Source: Lingula anatina
Taxonomy: Eukaryota > Brachiopoda > Lingulata > Lingulida > Lingulidae
Direction: 5' to 3'
Length of the DNA: 60,000 bases
Assembly (NCBI RefSeq): GCF_001039355.2
Contig: NW_019775114.1
Location: 282,225 to 342,224, forward strand
Below the pieces are notes generated by a model that searched no databases, was not told the origin of the DNA, and was given only the letters and a program-made list of their open reading frames with translations. Of this stretch, positions 57,219-60,000 are shown piece after piece. Every line of letters begins with the position of its first letter. The first letter of the stretch is position 1. The translations under genes and the position numbers were made by a program.

Positions 57219-59410
57219 CAGCAGTATGATTTTTCTGTTTTATGTGCTATAAAAGAGAAGAAGGTAAAGTTGGCAGAGTTAGCTTTATGAGGGTTGGTTT
57301 TTTTCACCTATCTCCCTCATACTTGTAGACCTATCATGCTGTGTTACGTATATACACAGATCTCAGATATAGGGGACTTTCACAAGGACAACGGGCCTTT
57401 GGGGAAAGGCCTTTTGCTACCATGGAATGTTCTGTATTGGATGTTATGACTACAAACCCCCACTACATGTATTTTGTTTTCAACTCCCATACTTAGAACG
57501 ATTGGTTCTGCGGGTTTGTTCCCCTCTTGTTATGTCATTTAGTAGCTTACATACACATTTGCTACATGTTTTTAAAAAACATATACTTTTATTTGTAATT
57601 ACCTTGCATGCATTGAATTTGTTTTGAAAATGTATGATTTAGAATGAAAAGGGTTTAAGGTTTTGTTGCCAACAGAAATGTTTAAGTTTCTCATCCTTTT
57701 ATTTCTGTTTTATTGCATATAATTTATCTCAGTTAATTTCCTACACTGTGACTTGACATATTTCTTAAACATTTTTATCAAGATCATTTACTTTTCCATG
57801 GTTAGTACTTAGTTAAAGTTGCTATAATTTTGTTAGCATGAGTTTTATTCCGTATTTGCAGGCTATGATGGTTCTTTGCCTATCACACCTCCTACCAACT
57901 CCATGGGCCAGACCTACTTCCCTCGTATTGAGAGTCCACAAGGTAGGAGTGTACATGTAGAGGTGCACAAAGGCTAAGTTGAGCAACTTGTAAATATCTG
58001 TACATATAGCTGTCACCTGCATCTGTCCCTGTCGTCCAAAACCCTATTTTGGACACTTAGTTGAGCGAGTTTCCTGTCCTGAAATGACCAGCCCTCATTG
58101 TATATATCAGAACTCATCCACACAATAGGAATGTTCCAATCTTAAGAAATGATGACTTTAAAAATTCAGAGTATATAAAATTCACATTCCCTATTTAAAA
58201 TAATTGAGCCATTACCATATAATTGTGCACCTGTATGTATGCAGGAGTGTTAGCGCACATACATACCTGTGATATTAAGCAAAACACTTGTACCATTGCA
58301 AAACAGGATTTCAGTCCTTTTTACCCGAATTATCCACAGATCTCTTCAGACGCCTAAATGATGCTTTTTTTTTTGTGTAAAAGAATGGAATATGATTTCT
58401 ATGTAGAGGTGTAGCAGCATTTTACTTTAATTTTATCATATGCCTGATGAGGTGCATTGTTTTGTGAAGTACTTGCAAACTTCATTTCAGTTCACTTATT
58501 TATGTCACTCTTTAGGTTATATTTTACACCTTCTTATGTTCAGACACAGTCTGTACATATAGCCGTCACCTGCCTCTGTTCCTGTCATCCAAAATCCTAT
58601 TTTGGACACTGCCACCATGATGATCATTACGAGAAAGCCATGTTATTGATGATTCTCCAACTTACAAAAAAAAAAAAAAAAAAAACATTGGACTAAAATG
58701 CAGCCTGAGTTGGCAAAGCAGTCAAATTGGCTTCTTATTCTAGAAGTGATAGTTAAGCATAATGTATTATTGCATCAGAATTTTTGCATTATCATTTTCT
58801 GCTTTTTGTCTGTACATTTGACAGCTTTGCTGCCTTGTTTGTTATTGTTGATGTGAACTGTATGTGTTTGTTATCTTATTTTTGTGTTGTAAAGTATAAA
58901 AGTATATTTTAAATAGATATAGTAAATTGACATATGAAAGCAATTATTTTGAACTTACAGCAATATAAATGGTCATTGTGTATTGTATTAACAGTAGTCC
59001 TTACCCCTGTAATTTGAGAATATACTTTTTAAAAAATTGTCATGTATCAAACATATTTTTTCTTGGTGAGTAAAGTTCCATGGAAGTGGTGTAGGGAGTG
59101 TGTTGTCTGTTTCCAGGTCCGCGTCCAGGCACCCCAGAAAACATCACCGCCATCTTGTTTGACAACGGGACCATACGCGTGTCGTGGGACCCTCCTACTG
59201 CATCCCAAGTGCCAATTTTCTACTACCATCTGCGATATCGAAAGCTGGGCAGTGCTCGGTGGGAAACGACATCGGGAAAAATCAAACATCCCCAAACTTA
59301 CTACACCTTACGAGGCCTTCTGGAAGGTGATACGTACCAGTTCCAAGTGATTGCGTACAGCTTGTATGCATACAGCTATCCCAGCAATGTGGCCGAGATT
59401 GTCATAGACA
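12429..59410 (+). CDS. tutl/IGSF9-like: Turtle/IGSF9-family cell-surface protein, gene overview (3' incomplete)
   Basis: Overview of the exons listed separately. The family consists of type I membrane proteins with Ig domains followed by two FN3 domains; Drosophila Turtle and vertebrate IGSF9/IGSF9B act in dendrite and axon patterning and at synapses. Spliced from signal exon B the model is: signal peptide 1-34, Ig2 about 35-126, Ig3 127-221, Ig4 222-316, Ig5 317-406, FN3-1 407-501, linker 502-621, FN3-2 622-719. All four Ig domains keep both cysteines and the core tryptophan. Family-typical motifs are visible: WYRCRPTNG in Ig3, CPIDANPP in Ig4, DPPYFTMRP opening Ig5, and TPHAPYNV plus YDGGY in FN3-1. 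Splice phases join without a frameshift throughout. Ig1, the transmembrane segment and the cytoplasmic tail are not in the window. Identification rests on remembered family sequences, not on a search. Confidence 0.85.
15532..15765 (+). other. Candidate upstream ORF, haplotype copy 2
   Basis: Allelic copy of the 77-codon frame at 12180-12413, again ending 15 bases before the signal-exon ATG at 15781. The frame and stop are intact despite surrounding indels. Confidence 0.3.
15781..15868 (+). CDS. tutl/IGSF9-like: Signal-peptide exon A, haplotype copy 2
   Basis: Same exon as at 12429 but with one extra AAG codon in the basic n-region (MVRKKKKMIF), so 29 codons plus one base. The flanks are near-identical for about 3.3 kb and the copy starts at the n at 15224, so I read it as the second allele. 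Donor GTAATG and phase 1 are retained. Confidence 0.7.
18583..18633. repeat. T51 homopolymer
   Basis: An uninterrupted run of 51 T bases. It could be the reversed poly(A) tail of a minus-strand retroposed copy, or slippage expansion. I recognise no retroelement next to it. Confidence 0.95.
20788..21205. repeat. 45-bp minisatellite, about 9 copies
   Basis: Unit of 45 bases beginning TACCACATTTCATGGCAGAC. Because 45 is a multiple of three and the units lack stops in several frames, both strands show open frames (for example repeating PHFMADHLVQC). The open frames are a property of the repeat; there is no splice or family evidence for coding. Confidence 0.93.
23281..23447. repeat. 32-bp minisatellite, 5 copies
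   Basis: Five head-to-tail units of the type AAGTTACCACACTAGTAGAG followed by CATCCCTGG, nearly identical to one another. Confidence 0.93.
24553..24614. repeat. (CT)n microsatellite
   Basis: About 31 uninterrupted CT units, lying about 80 bases before the start of duplicated block 3. Confidence 0.95.
27945..28047 (+). CDS. tutl/IGSF9-like: Signal-peptide exon B (alternative first exon), haplotype copy 1
   Basis: 34 codons plus one base: MAYPKTVMAW followed by the hydrophobic core LFCFLIVM, a small-residue region around SGPAA, and an end LLQSDIFR. Donor GTATGT, phase 1. Joined to the Ig2 exon at 30739 it reads IFR-DPPRITNSS with no shift. The sequence is unrelated to signal exon A, which implies two promoters or alternative first exons feeding the same ectodomain. 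A second in-frame Met sits at codon 8. Confidence 0.75.
30739..30914 (+). CDS. tutl/IGSF9-like: Ig2 domain, first exon, haplotype copy 1
   Basis: Acceptor GTCCACAG, phase 1 in, phase 0 out at donor GTGGGT. Encodes DPPRITNSS, then the first Ig cysteine in SLFCEASG, the PTPTVSWTKNG strand with the core tryptophan, and a stretch ending GNRIE. By family comparison this is the second Ig domain (C2/I-set type). A potential N-glycosylation site is present at NSS. Confidence 0.88.
31523..31619 (+). CDS. tutl/IGSF9-like: Ig2 domain, second exon, haplotype copy 1
   Basis: Phase 0 in, phase 1 out at GTAAGT. Encodes IVDLHHEDGGVYVCTF with the D-x-G-x-Y-x-C signature of the Ig F strand, then the G strand SIKLVVEG. 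It completes the domain begun at 30739. Confidence 0.88.
32055..32231. mobile_element. Family-2 MITE, diverged member in the intron after Ig2
   Basis: Starts TAGATCAATCTATCCCCG with GGGGAGTCTCACTAGATTAC and ends GTAGATCAATCTA in inverted orientation. The terminal motif and TCTCACTA core are shared with 45531-45736; the middle is more GC-rich. Confidence 0.7.
33105..33224. mobile_element. Left part of family-1 MITE, cut by assembly gap
   Basis: Matches 41715-41830 and stops at the n at 33225. It is the same insertion as 41715-42231 seen in the other haplotype copy. Confidence 0.8.
36491..36593 (+). CDS. tutl/IGSF9-like: Signal-peptide exon B, haplotype copy 2
   Basis: Same length and frame as 27945-28047, with Lys-5 replaced by Arg and otherwise mostly silent changes. 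The donor is GTAGGT instead of GTATGT. It lies in the second member of the 8.6 kb duplicated block and is most likely the other allele. Confidence 0.75.
39342..39517 (+). CDS. tutl/IGSF9-like: Ig2 domain, first exon, haplotype copy 2
   Basis: 176 bases, matching 30739-30914 apart from a silent change near the 3' end (AAC context GGC to GGA). Splice signals are identical. Because introns and flanks are also shared over 8.5 kb, and the copies meet at the n at 33225, this is probably an allele rather than a second Ig2. Confidence 0.85.
40119..40215 (+). CDS. tutl/IGSF9-like: Ig2 domain, second exon, haplotype copy 2
   Basis: 97 bases, the same protein as 31523-31619 with a silent change in the Phe codon of VCTF. 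GTAAGT donor retained. Confidence 0.85.
40660..40834. mobile_element. Family-2 MITE, haplotype copy of 32055-32231
   Basis: Same insertion in the second copy of block 3, so it predates the divergence of the two haplotypes. Confidence 0.7.
41715..42231. mobile_element. MITE-like palindromic element, family 1, complete
   Basis: About 517 bases bounded by inverted repeats of roughly 65 bases: the left end reads GGCCCATATTTCACACAGAC and the right end, reverse-complemented, TGCCCCTATTTCACACAGAC. The interior is rich in repeated ACGAATATTCGTGGGATT-like motifs, some in tandem. No coding capacity seen, so non-autonomous. A left fragment of the same insertion in the other haplotype is at 33105-33224. 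Confidence 0.8.
42235..42402. mobile_element. Right half of a second family-1 MITE
   Basis: Repeats the last about 170 bases of the element at 41715-42231, ending GTCTGTGTAAAATAGGGGCA, directly after the first copy. No left arm is present, so this looks like a partial tandem duplication or an insertion later truncated. Confidence 0.75.
42451..42660 (-). pseudogene. LINE (non-LTR retrotransposon) ORF2 C-terminal fragment
   Basis: Minus-strand frame of about 70 codons reading MRISDHELAIEKGRHMKI, then a zinc-knuckle-like stretch CTSCKTEIEDEKHFFLTCSK. This SDH-x-L-x-IEKGRH plus Cys/His pattern is typical of the region after the reverse transcriptase in LINEs of many aquatic invertebrates. It runs into the n at 42450 and nothing upstream resembles the catalytic domain, so it is a dead fragment. 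Confidence 0.65.
42663..45288. other. Intronic sequence, no exon seen
   Basis: Between Ig2 and Ig3. Contains a short GGGA repeat (about 43553-43568) and a TG-rich tract (about 43866-43915). Overlapping open frames on both strands near 44852-45149 lack splice or family support. Confidence 0.5.
45531..45736. mobile_element. MITE-like palindromic element, family 2
   Basis: Inverted arms of about 85 bases around a short loop: left GATCGATCTATCTCCATGG through TCTCACTAAATTGCTATC, right the complement ending TTAGATCAATCTA. No coding capacity. The same insertion is in the other haplotype at 48359-48563. Confidence 0.8.
46913..47018 (+). CDS. tutl/IGSF9-like: Ig3 domain, first exon, haplotype copy 1
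   Basis: Acceptor TCTAG, phase 1 in, phase 2 out. Encodes SAFIMTPPENTTVREF, then the first Ig cysteine in KLNCQAEG and YPENITYR. Two potential N-glycosylation sites (NTT, NIT). The donor (ACAG/GTGAGT) is the first of a series of related copies that follow in the intron to about 47402. Confidence 0.88.
47005..47402 (+). repeat. Tandem copies of the Ig3a exon end and donor site
   Basis: The authentic ATCACCTACAG/GTGAGTCTTCC junction is followed by about nine related copies (near 47069, 47099, 47153, 47183, 47213, 47240, 47301, 47361, 47391). Most keep GTGAGT; some are decayed (GTTAAGT, GTGATTC, ACAAATAGG). Any downstream donor would include TGA directly after the exon. Confidence 0.9.
47635..47816 (+). 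CDS. tutl/IGSF9-like: Ig3 domain, second exon, haplotype copy 1
   Basis: Phase 2 in, phase 1 out at GTAAGT. Starts WYRDNVDVKL with the core tryptophan; DSGWYRCRPTNGIG carries the second cysteine and is the most family-typical motif in the window; ends AKAYLNVT. Its last 26 bases plus donor form the first unit of a 33-bp tandem array running to 47955. Confidence 0.9.
47791..47955 (+). repeat. 33-bp array of Ig3b exon end plus GTAAGT donor, 5 units
   Basis: Unit begins GGCTAAGGCGTATCTCAACG and ends ACCTGTAAGTA. The first unit is the real exon end (donor at 47817). Four intronic copies follow, all keeping GTAAGT. The frame past the first donor reads C-K-stop (TAG). Confidence 0.95.
47991..48086 (-). 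repeat. GC-rich fragment of an unknown interspersed repeat, at a gap
   Basis: 96 bases unlike the surrounding AT-rich introns, with a hairpin GTACCACCAGCG-TAGG-CGCTGGCGGTAC. In reverse complement it shares GCTGGTGGTACAAT and a nearby GCGC-pyrimidine-TAC with 59905-59960. This implies one repeat family in opposite orientations, both times beside an assembly gap. Confidence 0.55.
48359..48563. mobile_element. Family-2 MITE, haplotype copy 2
   Basis: Allelic copy of 45531-45736 with several substitutions, including some in the loop-side arm. Confidence 0.8.
49739..49844 (+). CDS. tutl/IGSF9-like: Ig3 domain, first exon, haplotype copy 2
   Basis: 106 bases encoding the same protein as 46913-47018. 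Only one extra donor-like copy (near 49901) follows here, compared with about nine in copy 1. Confidence 0.85.
49831..49910 (+). repeat. Short form of the Ig3a donor array, haplotype copy 2
   Basis: The authentic donor plus one decayed ACAAACAGG copy and one ATCACCTACAGGTGATA copy only, so this allele has about two intact-looking sites against ten in the other. Confidence 0.88.
50140..50215 (+). repeat. Short tandem repeat present in one haplotype
   Basis: Four to five units of CAGAGAGTTAGTCC type in the Ig3 intron of copy 2; copy 1 has a single CAGAGAGTTAGTTGG near 47501. Confidence 0.85.
50332..50513 (+). CDS. tutl/IGSF9-like: Ig3 domain, second exon, haplotype copy 2
   Basis: 182 bases, same protein as 47635-47816. 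The exon-end array is longer here, with eleven units reaching 50848. Confidence 0.85.
50488..50848 (+). repeat. 33-bp array of Ig3b exon end plus donor, haplotype copy 2, 11 units
   Basis: The first unit is the exon end (donor at 50514). Ten further units follow; most retain GTAAGT and two have GTAAAT. The array is more than twice as long as in copy 1. Confidence 0.95.
50871..51903. other. Intron between Ig3 and Ig4, no exon seen
   Basis: Unique AT-rich sequence. Position 51056 onward recurs after the gap at the window end. Confidence 0.5.
51904..52019. mobile_element. Family-2 MITE, deleted member before Ig4
   Basis: Left arm TTCGATCTATCTTCCTGGGG through CTCACTAAATTGCTATCAAC matches the family closely. 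The right arm is short, ending GGATCATTCTAGACATGGGA, so an internal deletion is likely. Confidence 0.7.
52119..52269 (+). CDS. tutl/IGSF9-like: Ig4 domain, first exon
   Basis: Acceptor TCTCTCAG, phase 1 in, phase 2 out. Joined to Ig3 it reads LNVTYPPEVLPV. Contains the first cysteine in DYLPCPIDANPP and the tryptophan in VTWTKNNQL; both motifs are typical of Turtle/IGSF9 Ig4. The donor is ..GGCAG/GTGTGT and merges directly into a GT microsatellite, so the exact donor position within the repeat is set by frame: only use of the first GT restores the AGG codon with the next exon. Confidence 0.9.
52270..52400 (+). repeat. Compound (GT)n-(GA)n microsatellite fused to the Ig4a donor
   Basis: The GT dinucleotide of the 5' splice site is the first unit of a GT repeat of about 70 bases, followed by a GA-rich tract. 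Length variation here changes the intron immediately after position +2. Confidence 0.93.
52519..52652 (+). CDS. tutl/IGSF9-like: Ig4 domain, second exon
   Basis: Acceptor ATTTCTAG, phase 2 in, phase 1 out at GTATGT. Encodes IGLGQDWSLVFTDIR, then SEDTGAYTCTPYNDNG with the second cysteine and the end of the G strand, DLMQVVVR. Confidence 0.9.
52772..52887 (+). CDS. tutl/IGSF9-like: Ig5 domain, first exon
   Basis: Acceptor CTTGTAG, phase 1 in, phase 0 out at GTAAGC. Encodes DPPYFTMRPNPYYQR, the first cysteine in VTFPCAASG, and the tryptophan in PVISWRK. The DPPYFT opening is family-typical. Confidence 0.9.
53131..53284 (+). CDS. tutl/IGSF9-like: Ig5 domain, second exon
   Basis: Strong polypyrimidine tract plus CCCCCCAG acceptor; phase 0 in, phase 1 out at GTAAGG. 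Encodes PDSYVPDDSRVSRDRHNLTI, then SDHGKYECVAKNAV with the second cysteine and the G strand TSTLLIIE. NLT is a potential N-glycosylation site. Confidence 0.9.
53516..53627 (+). CDS. tutl/IGSF9-like: FN3-1 domain, first exon
   Basis: Acceptor TTCCAG, phase 1 in, phase 2 out at GTACCT. Encodes MTTPHAPYNVTV, then IDWKPAYDGGYPQRYVIW. This is the B-C strand region of an FN3 domain with its conserved tryptophan; PHAPYN and YDGGY are Turtle/IGSF9 hallmarks. Confidence 0.9.
53909..54081 (+). CDS. tutl/IGSF9-like: FN3-1 domain, second exon
   Basis: Acceptor TACCCCAG, phase 2 in, phase 1 out at GTGAGG. Encodes FKRENDQGWQTISVLPLEAT, then the F-strand motif SAYEFMVMSRNQLGNGLSS and NKVLARTK. The conserved tyrosine of the FN3 F strand is present. 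Confidence 0.9.
54276..54479 (+). CDS. tutl/IGSF9-like: Linker exon 1 between FN3 domains: basic, low-complexity
   Basis: Phase 1 at both ends (acceptor GTTTCAG, weak donor GTAGAT). About 68 residues with no domain: an N-terminal half with prolines (NIPPLPSS), then a strongly basic half (GNRGGRKPDRKRTRGRARP) and a serine-rich end. The exon is supported by phase agreement with both neighbours rather than by homology. If the weak donor is skipped, the frame continues to a TGA at 54581 (see the separate candidate feature). It could also be an optional cassette, since removing it keeps frame. Confidence 0.6.
54480..54583 (+). CDS. tutl/IGSF9-like: Candidate alternative 3' extension of linker exon 1 (hydrophobic plus Cys-rich end)
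   Basis: Read-through of the GTAGAT donor continues in frame: a 15-residue hydrophobic run FLMLLLSLLLLLLYW (54506-54550), then a Cys cluster of eight cysteines in ten residues, then TGA at 54581-54583. This would end the protein after FN3-1 at about 603 residues with a possible short membrane anchor. Against it: the DNA here is a degenerate TTG/CTG/TGC trinucleotide tract, the hydrophobic run is short, the basic residues sit on the would-be outer side, and I saw no clear polyadenylation signal nearby. Confidence 0.25.
54870..54962. repeat. Degenerate tandem repeat of about 20 bases
   Basis: Four to five imperfect units around TCACACCTAACACATTT in the intron after linker exon 1. Confidence 0.75.
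56158..56232 (+). CDS. tutl/IGSF9-like: Linker exon 2: Ser/Thr-rich
   Basis: 75 bases, phase 1 at both ends (pyrimidine-rich acceptor ending GTAAAAG, donor GTACTT). Encodes VRGSTTPSSSWVPTTTSTAS and TLTE. The Ser/Thr/Pro content suggests an O-glycosylated stalk between FN3-1 and FN3-2. Supported by frame and splice-phase agreement only. Confidence 0.55.
56935..57091. mobile_element. MITE-like palindromic element, family 3
   Basis: Imperfect inverted arms: GACTAACAG with CAAATATGGCTGAC and CTTGTCA on the left, and TGACAAG with GTCGGCTATATTTG and CTGTTAGTC on the right. No coding capacity. Confidence 0.55.
57187..57220. repeat. Compound (GT)n-(GA)n microsatellite
   Basis: About eight GT units followed by about eight GA units, in the intron between linker exons 2 and 3. 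Confidence 0.92.
57862..57942 (+). CDS. tutl/IGSF9-like: Linker exon 3: Pro-rich
   Basis: 81 bases, phase 1 at both ends (acceptor TTTGCAG, donor GTAGGA). Encodes YDGSLPITPPTNSMGQTYFP then RIESPQ, leading in frame into the FN3-2 exon. No domain. Confidence 0.65.
58002..58063 (+). repeat. 62-bp dispersed direct repeat, copy 1
   Basis: TCTGTACATATAGCTGTCAC through CCCTATTTTGGACACT. A diverged copy lies at about 58549-58610 in the same intron. Both contain a hairpin of the form TCCAAAA..CCTATTTTGGA. Confidence 0.85.
58549..58610 (+). repeat. 62-bp dispersed direct repeat, copy 2
   Basis: Copy of 58002-58063 with several substitutions, 547 bases downstream. The inverted TCCAAAAT/ATTTTGGA hairpin is perfect here. 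Confidence 0.85.
58666..58685. repeat. A20 homopolymer
   Basis: A run of about 20 A bases some 55 bases after the second 62-bp repeat. Confidence 0.9.
59117..59410 (+). CDS. tutl/IGSF9-like: FN3-2 domain, single exon
   Basis: Acceptor TTTCCAG, phase 1 at both ends, donor GTAGGT. Encodes GPRPGTPENITAILF, then TIRVSWDPPTASQVP with the FN3 tryptophan, the tyrosine-rich C strand FYYHLRYRKLG, the F strand GDTYQFQVIAYS and the end SNVAEIVID. Unlike every other domain here it is not split by an intron. The next exon, presumably the juxtamembrane and transmembrane one, is beyond the window. Confidence 0.88.
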
Positions 59411-59623
59411 GTAGGTGTCAGGCAGTCAGCTGTCAGAAAATAAGTTAACAAGAAAGTTCCATCCAAAATACATGTAAACATGCATGTTTAATGAAAAGAT
59501 ATAGTTCATATTGTTTAAAGTCGCTTTGATGCATGTATTATTAAAGCAAATTTACTCATTGATATCACATCATCAGGAGATCCCAGTCATCTTCATCAGG
59601 AGCTAAAGCCACATTCACAGCCT

Positions 59624-59790
59624 GTTGATCCTCTGACTTACTAGTCCCTGAATCAAATATGGTGCACCTAATTGAAAGCGTACTAAATTTATTTGCTCTG
59701 CCCCTGCAGGGTTGGCGCAAGTGGGAGTGGGGATCCGTTGTCAAGTGCACGCCATATTTAATCCACAGACTAGTTAGTCCATGGATCAAC
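59624..59790. mobile_element. MITE-like palindromic element, family 3, second member
   Basis: 167 bases with inverted arms of about 45 bases: GTTGATCC...ACTAGTC...AAATATGG on the left and CCATATTTAATCC...GACTAGTTAGTCC...GGATCAAC on the right. It lies in the intron after FN3-2. Confidence 0.65.
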
Positions 59791-59904
59791 TGGTTCTGAA
59801 TGTGTCCTAATATGTGCATGTTCTGAGGTGGAAAATGAAACTGTTACTGTGTTAAAAAGTGTGCATGTTTTACTAGTTAAAATGGCATCATGATACAGTG
59901 TATN

Positions 59905-59975
59905 TTCCATACGAATGCGCTTACTCCAGCTGGTGGTACAATATCCGGAGGCGGTATCGCCTCTCTGATCCTCTA
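59905..59975 (+). repeat. Second fragment of the same unknown interspersed repeat
   Basis: Follows the n at 59904. Shares GCTGGTGGTACAAT with the reverse complement of 47991-48086, and ends with CTCTCTGATCCTCTAG, which also follows the n at 33225. Immediately after it the sequence ATAGTTACAAACTTGC matches 51056-51071, so it appears inserted at the start of another haplotype copy. Confidence 0.5.
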
Positions 59976-60000
59976 GTTGAATATATAGTTACAAACTTGC

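Overview
This window is eukaryotic genomic DNA: AT-rich, intron-dominated and full of microsatellites, minisatellites and short palindromic elements. It carries one recognisable gene, on the + strand. The gene encodes the extracellular part of an immunoglobulin-superfamily cell-surface protein of the Turtle/IGSF9 family. The repeat style, a LINE tail of a type I associate with marine invertebrates, and strong allelic divergence suggest a marine invertebrate, most likely a lophotrochozoan such as a mollusc. The species is not determined.

Gene layout, counting allelic copies once: signal-peptide exon A (12429-12513), alternative signal-peptide exon B (27945-28047), Ig2 (two exons, about 30.7-31.6 kb), Ig3 (two exons, 46.9-47.8 kb), Ig4 (52.1-52.65 kb), Ig5 (52.77-53.28 kb), FN3-1 (53.5-54.08 kb), three small linker exons (54.28, 56.16 and 57.86 kb) and FN3-2 (59117-59410, one exon). 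Every domain boundary is a phase-1 intron. Spliced from signal exon B, the model gives about 719 residues without a stop. The transmembrane segment and cytoplasmic tail must lie beyond the window. I found no exon for the family's first Ig domain (Ig1).

Assembly structure: the sequence contains seven single n characters. Four of them (5686, 15224, 33225, 48087) join two near-identical tandem copies of 2.7 to 8.6 kb. A fifth (11611) does the same inside a minisatellite, and a sixth (59904) seems to start another copy of the sequence from 51056 on. The simplest reading is that two haplotypes were laid end to end at gaps. Exons at 12.4/15.8, 27.9/36.5, 30.7/39.3, 31.5/40.1, 46.9/49.7 and 47.6/50.3 kb would then be alleles, not paralogous or mutually exclusive exons.

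Most unusual biology: three consecutive exons (both Ig3 exons and the first Ig4 exon) have 5' splice sites embedded in tandem repeats. In two of them the repeated unit is the exon end plus its donor, giving arrays of GTGAGT or GTAAGT copies whose number differs between the two haplotypes; use of any downstream donor would add an in-frame stop. Also notable are two alternative first exons each encoding a signal peptide, a linker exon that reads through its weak donor into a Leu-rich stretch plus a Cys cluster and stop, and three families of palindromic MITE-like elements in the introns.

The first 12 kb, the 18.6-27.9 kb interval and the other introns hold no further gene that I can support.
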